A stretch of 64,000 nt of DNA from Tetrastigma voinierianum (GCA_016808115.1 JAEQBH010002450.1:1-64000); one strand, 5' to 3'. Shown: positions 1 through 11,190, counted from the stretch's first letter. Notes: generated by a model from the letters alone, not told the origin. Program-made: numbers and translations.

Positions 1-984
1 CCTACAATAGAAGACAATAACATGTGTATATCAGTAAGGAATTATCTTAATGAATTTATTGAAGCACATGAGCATAAGGCACAAATCGTAGCAATAGATC
101 TAAATAAAGACCCCATTCACCTTCACCATAGTTGAGCACACTTATAAATCGCTATACACATGAAATAATTATTTCATATGTGATGATTAGTTTAATCTTT
201 AATAACTAGTAAATATGCATGGAACGGAGAAATAATTTACTCATTTTGTTGTTGCACCACATCGAGGTAGACATGGTCATATTTTGCAATGTCAAGTTGC
301 ACTCCATGGGCCTTCAAGCATTGGCTCAGGGCATATGACACTCTTTTTGGAAGATCTGAAATATGTTGTTTCCATTAGCAGTGGCAGGCGATATCTCAGC
401 GAAACGGCTTGCGAGGTTTATGACATGTAAATGCGAATGATTTCGTAAGCATATCGGCAAAAATAACTATAAATACAATTTATCATAAACTATAGTAAGA
501 CATGATATCTGCAAACATGTGGCATATGGGAGATTAAGTATAATATTATTCCATGTCAAACGTTGATGATTTAATAGCATTGATGATTATGGACTCGAGA
601 CAGGTTCTACTATGATGAAGCAACGTATTCTTCTTAGCCTTTCTAGAGATGTTGGCAAGATTCACCGAGAATCCGGGATCGAAATAGTGATGTGCATGAT
701 CTGCTCTATGTTATGCATTTAAGACCCGACAAAACATTGTAATTACCTGCATTAAAAGATATAACAGTGAGAAAACCTTTATGAATATATTATAGTACTA
801 GCTGAACTATCATCATATGAGAAATACCTGACTGTTGATCCAATTTTTGCCTTATACAAGCATCATCTCATCCCGTGTGACAAACATACCAAACATCTAA
901 CATAATACCTCAATGTTACATAAGAATAAATTGTTTTGTTAGTACATATATATTTTACTTAAGTGGGTTATAGTAAGACATTAC

Positions 985-1266
985 CTAGGATCACCATCTT
1001 GAGAAAGAGTGTAATCTGCCACCAGTATTTGGTCAATGGGAATCTTATGATACTTTTGCGCACAATCATTGACGAAAGGTGATTTACATGATACAACACC
1101 CTTTATCAGTCTTTGTGCTTTAATTTTCTGCCTTTTCTTAATTAGGGTTTTCCCCTTGTCTTCCTCCTCATCAAATGGAAATGGGGTTTCCCCCTTATCA
1201 TCTTCCTCACCAAAATCATCATCAAGTTCAACAAATACAGCTTCAGATTACATGGAAACCTTTTCT
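985..1266 (-). other. acidic/basic segment of the Ulp1-like gene ahead of the peptidase domain
   Basis: Below the minisatellite, minus-strand reading gives a strongly acidic run (repeated D/E around 1215-1130) followed by a Lys/Arg-rich run (KKRQK, about 1125), a possible nuclear-localisation-like patch. After that the segment VVSCKSPFVNDC..., typical of the stretch just before a Ulp1 domain, leads to a splice donor at 984. One in-frame stop interrupts it near 1250. It links the repeat region to the catalytic exons in one frame, which is why I treat the whole block as one gene. Confidence 0.6.
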
Positions 1267-1622
1267 GGCTCACGACTCTCTACATTTGTAGGCTCATAGC
1301 TCTCTACATTTTCAGCCTCATGGCTCTCTACATTTTCAGCCTCATGGCTCTCTACATTTACAGGCTCATGACTCTCTACATTCTCAGACTCTAAATTTTC
1401 AGGCCCATGTCTCTCTACATTTGCCGGCTCTTAGTTCTTTACATTTTTAGGCTCATGGCTCTCTACATTCTCAAGCTCCACATTTTCAGGCTCATGGCTC
1501 TCTACATTTGCAGAATCATAGCTCTCTACATTTTCAGCTTCATGGCTCTCTACATTTACAGGCCATGATTCTCTACATTCCCAGGCTTTACATTTTCGAG
1601 TCCATGTCTCTCTACATTCTCA
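1267..1622 (-). repeat. in-frame coding minisatellite (24-bp units, octapeptide NVESHEPE)
   Basis: Sixteen head-to-tail units fill these 356 bases: twelve of 24 bp, one of 23 bp, and three short units of 15 bp. On the minus strand each 24-bp unit encodes an octapeptide close to NVESHEPE (variants with A, V or G at one site and Y, R or D at others); the 15-bp units remove exactly three codons and keep frame. The single 23-bp unit (1561-1583) shifts the frame, and one unit near 1435 carries a stop. The array sits in the linker exon of the Ulp1-like gene, so it is a disordered, acidic spacer and not a CRISPR array or satellite. Confidence 0.85.
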
Positions 1623-1960
1623 GGATGTTGTCTTTCACTAGTATTTGGTTGTTGTCTGTCTCCACCTTCATGAGCTTGGAAGGCACCAACCTCATGCACC
1701 AATAAGGTCGCCAACTGTAGGATTTGTTGGGATGTTTACACCAATAGAGCTTTTTGCCCAAACTGTTGTTCTATAAGTTGTATTTGTATTATCCTAACAA
1801 ACATAACAAATCAATAAAGGAAATGCTATGTTATTAAAAACAATTACATAGAAACTTAATAGACATTTAACAAACTTACATCCACATGCCCATGGCCATT
1901 GAACATGGAAATTTCTTCACTTAGGCGTCGTCTAACTAAAATTTCATTCAAAACAACACA

Positions 1961-4498
1961 ATATGTGTAGCACCCCTTTTTCTGTCCTACTCGATTGGCG
2001 GGTCTGAATCGGATCTAGGATGCTCTGATACCACTAAAGTGTAAACCCCCTGCCCGGCCTTGACCTGTTGGCGGATAGAACCAAACACGAGACCTTGACC
2101 AAAGCCATTAATCAAATCCATTTACCAAATACATTTCTTCTTATAAACGTTTTCGTTTTCAAATCTTTGCGGAAGCGATTTCAATTTGAGGCAAGCCCAT
2201 AAACATTTACAAATTCAATGTAATTCCTTTACAAAATATATTTAACCAAAAATGGCATGTTATGCTATTTACAATATAATATCCAAAATCGTATTTAGAT
2301 ATAGGTACAAAAATAATTTCGGAGTTGAACTCCTTTTGTTTACAAAACAATGTCATGCTAAAAAATGGTGAGGATGCATGTGACGGAGCATACTCCGTGA
2401 ACTTTCTGAATGACTCTGAGCTCCTCGACCTTGGGTCCGTTTTCAATCACTGCCTATCACTCGGTACCTACGCATTGATAAAACAATACGCTAAGCATTT
2501 TCATGCTTAGTGGTTATATACAATTCCATTCTTCAGTTTCAGTTTAAGTCAAATCATGCAATTTTACTAAACAAAACTTTTAAATCTTTTTGGATGATCA
2601 ATGTCAATACAATACATATACTTATTTCATATACAATCATATATGGTTCATTGATCATTCCAAATATACACTTTCATATGCAATAAATCATTTATAACCA
2701 AATCATGCATTTTACCATGCTCTTTTTATTTCAATTTGCAATCATGCTTTTCAATACCAATATGTTAATGATCTCAAAGTCAATTCGGTTACGCATTAAT
2801 GAATTTGCTTTATGTTTTTGTTATCTGGGATAGGTCATGGCGTAGTTCCGTTAAGTACGCAAGCCGTGCATAAAACATTTGTGTTATAACACAGTTTGGT
2901 CCCGTTTGGCTGCTGATTGGTTATTAAAAATCAATTCGTGAACACTACCTAGCGTCATTGAGCTGTGATCGAAGTGACACATCAAAGCGTTTGTTCATGA
3001 TCTTGCTAATTTAGCCCTATTGGTATCTTAAGTTTATCCCATATCTTGAAATAAGCGAGTTTAACATTCTATTAAATTTGTTCAAATCCTTTATAGCAAA
3101 ATCTGATTTAATATGTATATTTGTATAAACAGTTAATTTTCAATACTCATGCAATTTTCATATGCAAACATTTCACAATCAATTGCCTTAAATCAATTAA
3201 AATAAATTAATATGCTTTTTTATACATTTAGAATAAACATTTCAAATCTTGAAACGAGAATAGGAGAAGATTGAACAAATAAATCTATTTCTTTCTTTTT
3301 GCCTTGCCTTGATCTCGGTCTAGGTTGGGTGATCCTCTCAGGCCACAGCAAATCACACATCACATTTAGTAAACGGCACTATTCACCTTACTTGAATATC
3401 GTTCGCGGCGAGGATTCTGATGTGTTTTTCACTTAGTTTCATTCTTGTTTGAACCCCGCTGGTCATTATTAGGGTTCTATACGCCGGTGTACAAAAACTA
3501 GATTTGAACAAAATCCAAAAGTTTGCCCTTTATGAGCATTGGCTCTTTGCGGCGTACTTTACTACGCTACAGGCGTAGGCCTTCCACTTAGTGGCGTAGC
3601 TTTGCTCGCCTCGGCATCTGGGTGCCATTTTGGCACCTCGGCCTGCCCCGCGGTGGTGTCCACGCCTTAGCGTGGGTCTACGTCGCGGCGTGGGTTTCCT
3701 CTACATTGCCGGCGTGGGTTCCACACAACACGGCGTAGAGACTCGATCTGCCAGTTTTCGGCTTTTGCTCTTTTTGCGATTTCCTCTAAAATCACTCAAA
3801 ATCTCAAAACAAAACATAGGAATCACTCTCGATAACATCCTAATATATCCTAAGCCAACCATGAGAAAAACCCATGGATGGATTAGGGTTTTTCTAACCC
3901 AAACATCATTGAAAGAAATCTAGGGTTGTGTCATACCTTGAAATCTCTTGTCCTTTGAAGTCGTAGCTTATTTCTTCCTCTTTGATAACTTGGAAACCAG
4001 AAATGGGGATGATTTCCCACCAAAACCCTGATTTCTCCTCAACCCTAGCTCTTCTCTTCTCATTCTCCCTCTCAAATACGATTTTAGCACAATGTGAGTT
4101 TCCAAGACCAAATGTGGTCTTAAGTTGCCTATTCTCTTAGGCCATGTTTGACTCAAAACCCCATTTTGGTTTAAGTTGCCTCAATTTACCTTATAGCACA
4201 TATATCACTTCTATTTGCACTTAAACACATAAACATTTTCTCGAATGACCCTTAGGTCCTCATTTTACATTTTTCCATTTTTACCCTTTTTACACTTGGG
4301 TTATTTTCGGGTTCAATCACTTAATCACTTAGTATATCACGTTCAATCACAAATCATTTGCAATTGACATTTAGTCATACAATCTTATAACATTTAACAA
4401 ATTCTCGGAAAAACCCAAGTTTGGCTCAATTCATACCCGGAATATATATAATAAAATTATTATAAAAATTATAGGGTATTTTGGGACATTACAATATG
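1961..4498 (-). mobile_element. solo LTR (1966-4493) with 5-bp target duplication ATATG, inserted in a Ulp1-gene exon
   Basis: ATATG occurs at 1961-1965 and again at 4494-4498, exactly flanking a 2,528-bp block that in minus orientation begins TGTAATGTCCC and ends GGGGTGCTACA. This is the TG...CA form with a 5-bp duplication expected of Ty3/gypsy integration. No gag or pol is inside. The 3' terminus aligns by eye to the LTR ends of element F (GGGGTCCCACA) and the 5' start to F's LTR start. Minus-strand coding on both sides (4560-4499 and 1960-1874) becomes one continuous frame if the block and one ATATG are removed, so this is a real exon insertion. Small forward-strand ORFs inside it (e.g. 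3630-3923) look like chance. A tRNA-Met-like primer site lies unexpectedly inside it (2022-2034). Confidence 0.85.
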
Positions 4499-4916
4499 AC
4501 ACTCTTAGTTCAACCTCCACTAATGGTATATAGGATTTTGTCAAGTATAACAAGCTTGTAGAATATGAACTTATAGATATATTAACTAAACCTTAATGTA
4601 AAATATATTATCAATATTACAAAACTACAACATTAACAACAAATATTAGAAGGTACCTCTAGAAACAACAAACACCCTCGCATGTACGTGCCATTACCAT
4701 TTTGGAAATCTCGTATTTCATCTTCAGTATTTTAGCATAAACTTGCCTAATTGTGTTAACTCATAATATCGTTGTCCATTACAAAATCCCACAGGTCATG
4801 TATCCCTTCAAGCTTGATGTTTGGTGCCAAGATTGTTATGAAAAAAAAAAATAAATAACTTCAAGAATTCTTTACAAACTGGTAATTCAATAAGCTTCTC
4901 TTCCAATTGGCCGATC
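4499..4916 (-). pseudogene. Ulp1-like MULE gene, middle exons (plant-mobile-domain-like)
   Basis: The minus strand from 4916 reads GQLEEKLIELPVCKEF, then (with a frame change near a poly-T run at about 4850) IHDLWDFVMDNDIMS and IRDFQNGNGTYMRGCLLFLE, ending at a splice donor (gtacct) near 4657. An acceptor near 4561 opens the exon LVILDKILYTISGG that runs into the solo LTR at 4498. The pattern 'DL..I...NWA...F...L......K....GCLLFL' is characteristic of the N-terminal region shared by plant-mobile-domain and MULE Ulp1 proteins. Two stops (near 4770) break it. Its upstream continuation lies beyond element A at 13,502-13,617. Confidence 0.65.
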
Positions 4917-6823
4917 AAGTATGCAGTGCCGGGTCCCAAAAGGGTGTACCGGTATGTATGTAAGTATGTGCACGAGTCTTCCTTATTATTTAGTGTCATA
5001 ATAGAATTTTTGAAAGTTGTTTAAGGGTGAAATTATAAAGTTTTCAAGGGTGGCACTGCAATTAAAGAAAGTTGAGAGGATGGAAATTCCAATTATGGAA
5101 TTTTAAAGGATAATATGTAATAGAGATTACCATAAGGGTTCGGGAAGCTTAGAAAATTCTCTAGATCTCGGATAATGGCTTGATTTGTCTTGGGTTAAAT
5201 TTGTCTCCACGAAATCTAGCGACCGAGAAAAAATTCGTTGGTCACGGGAGCGGTCAGAATATTTTACAATTTTCTGGATGATAAGTCGCCAGGGACTTCA
5301 GGGATGAGATTTTTACAAAAATCTCGGAAGTCAGGAAGTAACTTGATTTAAGTTCATTTACAATAAAGTGAACTGAAAAGAAATAAAAATTTTCGGGAAA
5401 AAAATGGACCTTAATGGGGCAATAGAAATCGTTTATCCAAATAATAATAATAATAATTAAAGAAAAAGAAAAAAAAAGGGGATAAAATCAAAAGTCAAAC
5501 GGCAGGGGAGACGGGATAAGTGAGTGCGTGAGAGAGAGGGGATTTTTGTTATTTTTCTTTTCTTTTCTGCATTTCTTTGATTCTGAAAATTGGACCGTGA
5601 TTTCGTGGACGAGGAAGACAAAGTTGGTCTGTGACGAGGCTCTGTAGTAAGTACCAAAGCTTAGCATTTAGTCACACTTTAAGAATTAGGAAATTTTCCT
5701 ATTTGTGTTATTTCGAGCCTAAATGCTATGTAATGGCTTGGAAATTTTTTAAGAGCACGTGAAGGTTGTAAACTTGGTCCCAAAATTTTTTAAGGCGGGT
5801 TTATGAATTTTTAGGAATTTTTGGGACCGTGTTCGGACAGTTCGGGCTACATTTCGGGACTGTTTATGGCCAGTTCAGATTGAAATTTCAAGATTGTAGT
5901 CGGACAAGTAGGACAAAATTTTCAGAAATATTTTCGGGTGTTTTTTGGGCCTACATGGAAGTCGCGAGTCAAAAGTTGGCTAAAACAGATAGTTTTTATG
6001 AGGCATTTAATATGTAGGGACATTTTGGTCAATTTCACATCATATTATCGATGTCTTTATCGAATGGGACTAGCACGTAAAGTTTTGTTAGAATCGAAGT
6101 TCGTTCAATATAGTCACTTTGAAAGCCCTGTGTATGTTTTATGGTTAAAGCGTTGAGCGAGGAGCATTTAAATTACTTTGTATGGATTGTGTAGGTGATT
6201 TAGACATCAGACGAGTCACAGAGTCAGCGACAAGATTTAGAAAGAAATTAGTCGAAAAAGGTGAAGGTAGTCAGGCAGTTTGGCTCCACGGAGTTTTCTA
6301 TTTTGAAATAATTTTTCGGTGCGGGGTGTTGAAGCGAAAGATACCTCGGATCCTGCCAGTCCTAGGCATTTGTGTTGTGATTATATAAGATAAGGTGGAA
6401 ATTAAAAGTAGTAAAATTTAAAATGTGACATTTTGTATATTTAAATATCTTTTGTAAAATATGCATGCATGGTTTTGAGAAAAATAGGTTGCGATGAAAT
6501 TATGTTGGATTGATTTTTATCTTATATTTTGATGAGGACCAGAGGTCCTATGATTGTAGTTGGATTTTGGAAAATATTGGGAGTGTATTTTTTTATATAC
6601 AGGTGATTTTTGTATTTTGGGTTTGACCACCGTGTAGTCTTTATGCTGCCTGATTTTCGTTAAATATAAAGGTGTGATTTTGATAGAAAAGTGAAAATTT
6701 TATAATCCCACGTTTTGAATACGGTTTCAGCGGTTTGCGAAGCCTTCATGGTAACTTGTCGGTCGGCGAGCTTGGTACGGGAGTTCTTGTGGGTTAAACG
6801 ATTTCTGTGCTTGGGAGAGTACA
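4917..6823 (+). repeat. 5' LTR of element A
   Basis: About 1.9 kb and collinear with 11626-13501, for example 'gtgcac..cttcctta.ttattt' near 4965/11675, the 'ttcgggaa' block near 5390/12110 and 'ggtgtgattttgatag' near 6673/13336. It ends at GAGAGTACA, six bases before the primer-binding site. It contains the LTR module 'GGTGTTTT..CTACATGGAAGT..GAGTC' near 5937 that is discussed for element F. Confidence 0.8.
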
Positions 6824-6828
6824 TCAAG

Positions 6829-6846
6829 TTGGTATCATAACGGTTT
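6829..6846 (+). other. primer-binding site of element A
   Basis: TTGGTATCA directly downstream of the 5' LTR matches the 3' end complement of plant initiator tRNA-Met used by most Ty3/gypsy elements; the following bases (taacgg in place of a gagc-type run) are degraded. Confidence 0.7.
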
Positions 6847-7016
6847 TAGAGAGCGATAGTTCGCTTTGTTTTAACGCATTTTCCATAGTATTTCCTATAG
6901 AATATTTTTTTTATAATGATTTTCCTATTGCAACCTACATTGTTTTGCTAATCCTTGCATGCATCAAATATTGAAAAGTGTCACTGAATCTTTTAAATCT
7001 TGACATTCATAGCATT

Positions 7017-8040
7017 ATGTCTGGACGAGGTCATAGAGGTCGATCTAGGACTTCCGCACCGGAGGCACCACCAGAGAGAGATGTCGAGCACACCCCTGGA
7101 TCGGAAAATGCTTCAATGGAATCAGCCGTGAGCCATCGGGTACTGAGTCTGGTCAAATTACTGTAACGATGGATGCAGTTGCTCACAGTTATTCTGACGG
7201 CACGTGAGGCAGGAGCTCAGAAAGGGGGGGGGATGCCGCAATAGCGCTAAAAATAAGCTCTTACCTGTTAATACCGTTGATATATTACATGTTAGATCGT
7301 AATCATTGATCCTGATCTGGATAGCGAAAGTCCTCTTTTAGGGTTCTTGATGGAAGCGGGGGCAGGGTAGTGGGAGGCCATTAAGAGGAGACACCACACA
7401 GAGTCGCAGGACCCGGTCAAACCAGGCATTTATAAGATTTTACCGCGTAGTTATCGGGATGCAAAAATAGAAGAATTCTTGAGGTTAGGCAGCGTCCACA
7501 CGGCGATGACGAGAATATGGCGAGGTTTTGAGAACTTCGTGAAATCAGTTGCCTATAATCTGAAATGAGGAACATAAGTGTAAGCGGAGTTCATGGCGGC
7601 TTGAACATCGGGAATTAAAGTTCATCTAGCCTAGGCATCTCAAAATAACTTTGGAGAAAGTGGTTGTTTGCCTTAAGGGTAGAAAAGGGCGATTTTCGGA
7701 GTTCTAACTCAGGGGCGGCTAGACAATAAGAGAGGTGCTCCCAGCACTAGTCAGCCAGACACCAGTCAGTCTAGTAGAAAGAAAGGAAAGAAGTGGACCG
7801 GTGGTAGAGGCTCAGGACGAGGAGCAACATCTAGCCAGGGATCCGTTCGATCACCAGTAGCCCCAGGAGGTGGTAGATCTTCAAGATCATCTTTTCCATT
7901 GTGTCCTACATGTCAGAGGAGGCATCTCGGAGAGTGCAGGATGAACATGACAAGATGTTTCCTTTACGGGCAGGAAGGTCACTTTTATCAGGCGTCGCGG
8001 CTAGTAGGCGTGAGGACCTCCCGAGGTGAGTGCGATTAGC
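7017..8040 (+). pseudogene. gag: element A gag
   Basis: An ATG at 7017 starts an Arg/Gly/Ser-rich N-terminus (SGRGHRGRSR). A later frame near 7440-7540 shows a capsid-like segment (IEEFLRLGSVHTAMTRIWRGF). A cysteine-rich tail at 7902-7992 reads CPTCQRRHLGEC followed by CFLYGQEGHFYQ, a degenerate CCHC zinc knuckle with the second Cys as Tyr. The frame changes at least three times and a homopolymer (ggggggg near 7226) sits at one break. Gag would form the particle and bind RNA. Confidence 0.65.
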
Positions 8041-8122
8041 ATCTACCTCGAAGCACCCGGTGATTCGGTCGGTACGGTAGGGGTGGTTCAAGCGGTGTGG
8101 TCTGACTGCCTAGTAGAGGTCG

Positions 8123-8746
8123 GTGTGGGGTGCGGAGCGGGCGGTGCAGATTGGCGGATCAGTCGGTACTCGTGCTGGGGCTGGGTATTTACAATCACAC
8201 GACGGGAGCGGATGCATCACAGGCGTGATTATTGGTATGATTTCGGTTTACGATCATGATGCATATGCATTGGTGGACCTAGGAGCCACTTATTCATTTA
8301 TTTCAGTACCATTCACTAAGAGGCACCAGATAGAGTCCCAGCCTATAGATGGTCGTATGGTGGTTTCCGCACTCAATGGGGATACTATGATATCCGAAAG
8401 GATAGTTCCAAGTAGCAAATTGGTGATCCAAAATAAGGATTTTCCAGCGGACTTGATAGTGCTAGGTATCCATGATTTCAATATAATCTTGGGTATGGAC
8501 TGGTTATCCAGGCATAGAGCCACCTTAGATTGCTATAAGAAAGAAGTAAGATTGGTTCGGCCAGAGGAACTAGGCTTGATATTTCGGGGAATCAGAAAAG
8601 AGATCGCCCCTAGTCCCATTAATGCCATGACAACCTCGAAAATGCTTCGGAAAGGTTGCCAGGGTTATTTGGCATTTGTAGTGGATAGGAGACAAGAGGG
8701 GACATGGCTGGAGGGACACATGGTGAAGTTCAGGATGCTCGGATGA
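8123..8746 (+). CDS. pol: element A aspartic protease region of pol (partial, open)
   Basis: A 207-residue open frame contains LVDLGATYSFIS (residues about 50-61), the retropepsin active-site loop, with the Asp kept but the Ser/Thr after it replaced by Leu. The following segment DFNIILGMDWLSRHRATLDC is the flap-to-second-half region typical of Ty3 proteases, and the tail RKGCQGYLAFVVD leads into the RT linker. In an active element this would cut the Gag-Pol polyprotein. The frame ends at 8746 and RT resumes at 8835 in another frame, so the polyprotein is interrupted. Confidence 0.8.
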   Translation: MWGAERAVQIGGSVGTRAGAGYLQSHDGSGCITGVIIGMISVYDHDAYALVDLGATYSFISVPFTKRHQIESQPIDGRMVVSALNGDTMISERIVPSSKLVIQNKDFPADLIVLGIHDFNIILGMDWLSRHRATLDCYKKEVRLVRPEELGLIFRGIRKEIAPSPINAMTTSKMLRKGCQGYLAFVVDRRQEGTWLEGHMVKFRMLG

Positions 8747-8834
8747 TATTTAAGGTTTACCCCCGAATAGATCAATTGAGTTCGTTATTGAACTGATTCC
8801 AGGGATCGAGCCGATATTCATTCCTCCATATAGA

Positions 8835-9571
8835 ATGGCACCAGTAGATTTGAAAGAATTGAAGGCACAATTGGAGGAATTGCTAAGCAAGGGCTCCATC
8901 CGACCTAGTACCTCACCGTGGGGAGCTCCAGTTCTCTTCGTAAAGAAGAAAGATGGAAGCTTACGGTTGTGTATAGACTATAGACAGCTGAATCGGGCGA
9001 CAATACGCAACCAGTATCCGCTTCCTCGTATAGATGAGCTATTTGACCAATTGCATGGATCTCGGGTATATTCTAAGATTGACCTAAGGTCAGGCTACCA
9101 TCAGTTGAGGGTCCGGGAGAATGATGTTTCTAAGACTGCCTTTAGGATGAGATACGGTCACTACGAGTTCCTAGTGATGCCATTCGGATTGACTAATGCC
9201 CCAGGCATGTTCATGGATTTGATGAACAGGGTATTTAGTCCGTATTTAGATAAGTTTGTGATCGTATTCATTGATGACATTCTAGTGTACTCAGGCAATC
9301 CAGAGGAACATGCAGAGCATCTCGGACAGTATTGCAGATTCTTAGAGAGCGTCGGTTATACGCTAAGTTTAGTAAGTGCTAGTTTTGGTTGGACAAAGTA
9401 GCTTTCTTGGGTCATGTCATTTTGGCAGAAGGTATTAGTGTGGATCCTCAGAAGATCGAAGCTATAGTGAACTGGAAGCCGCCGCGAATGTTTACGAGTT
9501 CGCGGTTCCTTGGATTGGCAAGTTATTACATGAAATTTGTTGGGGATTTACCGAAGATACTTAACCGTTGA
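8835..9571 (+). pseudogene. pol: element A reverse transcriptase
   Basis: The 188-codon frame 8835-9401 is unbroken and carries the RT palm motifs in order: FVKKKDGSLRLCIDYRQLN, YSKIDLRSGYHQ (first catalytic Asp), MPFGLTNAP and VFIDDILVYS (catalytic Asp pair). A frameshift at about 9389 moves the thumb segment (VAFLGHVILAEGISVDPQKIEAIVNW) to the next frame, 9389-9571. All three catalytic aspartates are present, making this the best-preserved enzyme domain in the window. Confidence 0.9.
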
Positions 9572-9639
9572 CCAATCTATTGAAAGGATCGAAATTCGAG
9601 GTGGTCGGATACTTGCGGCATAGTTATGAGGGTGAGGCG

Positions 9640-10030
9640 AGATTAGTATTAGGCTCCGGTGTTAGCACTGCAGGTCGGAAAGGGCGATTATGTGGTATCT
9701 GATGCTTCGGACAAGGGTTAGGGTGTGTTTTTAATGCGGAATGGTGAAGTGATGGCTTATGCTTCCGTCGATTAAAGCATGAAGCCCAGAACTACGAATA
9801 ATGATTTAGAACTAACGGCGATGGTTTTTTGCTCTAAAGTGCGGAGACATTATCTATATGGTGTTCCACGTGAGATATTCACCGTCATAGAGCACGCAAT
9901 ATATCTTTACTCGAAGAGCTTAGCAAAGCGGCGCGTGGTTGGAGTTGATTAAGGATTATGATTGCACGATAGAGTACCATCCGGGGAAGGCCAATGTAGT
10001 GGCCAATGCCTTAAGCGAGCGGAGGTTCAC
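9640..10030 (+). pseudogene. pol: element A RNase H
   Basis: Fragments in several frames: VVSDASDKG near 9692 (first catalytic Asp), DLELTAMVFCSKVRRHYLYG near 9805-9865, and the C-terminal run LIKDYDCTIEYHPGKANVVANAL near 9942-10008. Together they match the RNase H domain that follows RT in Ty3/gypsy pol. Multiple small indels destroy the frame. Confidence 0.7.
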
Positions 10031-10289
10031 ACATGCTTATCTATGACAATTATATCTCCCATTGTTGATAGAGTTGAGATCTTTGGGGTTTGATTCTGGG
10101 TATTGTCTGAGGATTGCTTGTTTGCATCATTTTATGTTTGTCGTCTTCTCGTGGATCAGATCAAGGAAGGTCATAAGCAAGTTTCAGAGATAATTAAGTT
10201 GAGGGTAGAGATTGAGGGTGGTAGGAAACGAGTTCGGATCGAGAGAGGCGATGGGCGTAATAGTTAGAGGAAATTCGAGATGTGTGTAC

Positions 10290-11190
10290 TGAAATAGGTA
10301 AACTAAAAGGAAATCATACGGCTCACTCTTGACATATGCCACATGCACCATGGTAGCACAGATGTATCATACTACGAGGAGCATTATTGGTGGAAGGGCA
10401 TGAAAAGGAAATTGCGATTTCGTATCCGGATGCTTAACTTTGTCGGCGGGTAAAGGCGAACACGAGACCCGTAGGAAAAATACAACCCCTTTGATTCTGT
10501 ATGGAAGTGGGATAAGATTCTTATAAGGTTTTGTTCAGGGCCCGAACTCGGAGACAACACGATGCCATATGGGTGATAGTGGATGGTAACGAAATCGGCG
10601 CATTTTCTCCCGGTTAGTAATGATGACGGGTGGACAAGTTGGCCTAATTATATGTGGAGGGAGATAGTTAGATTACATGGTGTTCCTATATCGATAGTCT
10701 TAGGCGAGATTTAGATTCACATCCGGATTTTTGGTCCGGTTCTGGGATGCCATGGGGACTCGATTTCACTTTAGCCTGACTTTCCATCCTCGGGCCCGAT
10801 GGTCGGTCGGAGAGAACTATTGACTATTTAGAGGATATGCTTAGAGCATGTATGATAGAGTTTAAGGGAAGGCCCCAGGATCTGCATTTATCTCGATGGA
10901 GTTCGCCTGCAACTAGCCGGTTATCAATCCGGCATAGGCATGGCTCCATTTGAAGCATTATATGGTAGGAAGTGTGTCGTACTCAAGTATCTTTGCAGGA
11001 TGAAGTAGGAGAGAGGAGGCGATAGGCCCGAGTTAGTCTGAATGGCCTTAAGATAAGATCCGGATTAATGCGAGACGGACTCAAGATAGCGAGGACGGAG
11101 ACGAGAAAAGTTATGCGGACAAGCGCGGTAGGATCTGATTTAAGGTGGGCGATGGGTCTTCCAGTTTCCCTTGGAAAGGTGTCCTCAGTT
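10290..11190 (+). pseudogene. pol: element A integrase
   Basis: A degraded HHCC zinc-binding region lies near 10330-10450 ('aca tgc acc atg gta', then tggtggaagggcatg). The core shows FHPRARWSVGENY-type reading near 10770-10830, corresponding to the conserved segment before the catalytic Glu, followed by DYLEDMLRACMIEFKG. APFEALYGRKC near 10940-10975 is the usual downstream integrase motif. Frames change often, so catalytic residues cannot all be checked. Confidence 0.7.

Larger units (their letters stand above)
1..1960 (-). pseudogene. Ulp1/C48-peptidase-like gene of a MULE, 3' part (linker and catalytic-domain exons)
   Basis: Reading the minus strand, several exons with good splice sites are visible. 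One exon is 1960-1874 (donor at 1873). A long linker exon runs about 1795-985 (donor gtaatg). A short exon at 896-828 contains GKNWIN. An exon from 746 begins VITMFCRVLN. An exon of about 508-241 contains NHSHLHVINL at 442-413 and DVVQQQNE near 241. In Ulp1/SENP-type SUMO peptidases these correspond to the domain-start W-N-D region, the catalytic-His motif (normally H-W) and the oxyanion-Gln segment just before the catalytic Cys. A donor at 240 and an acceptor (ttctattgtag) ending at about position 3 put the Cys-bearing exon just outside the window. There are in-frame stops (after ...LV in the 896-828 exon, after VSM near 1250) and frameshifts. The His-motif Trp reads Ser. Family: peptidase C48, expected to process SUMO. 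Clearly decayed here unless consensus errors explain the breaks. Confidence 0.75.

Noticed and set aside
1..135. Plus-strand open stretch reaching the window edge (about 44 codons)
   Set aside because: It lies antisense within the last intron of the Ulp1-like gene and matches no family; it is short enough to be chance.
1267..1622. CRISPR-like regular repeats
   Set aside because: Units are directly adjacent without spacers, keep a reading frame, and the genome is eukaryotic.
3630..3923. 97-codon forward ORF
   Set aside because: Lies within the solo LTR, is Pro/Arg-rich from GC-rich LTR sequence, and is not matched by any family I know.
8290..8523. Minus-strand ORF of 77 codons
   Set aside because: Exact antisense shadow of element A's protease.
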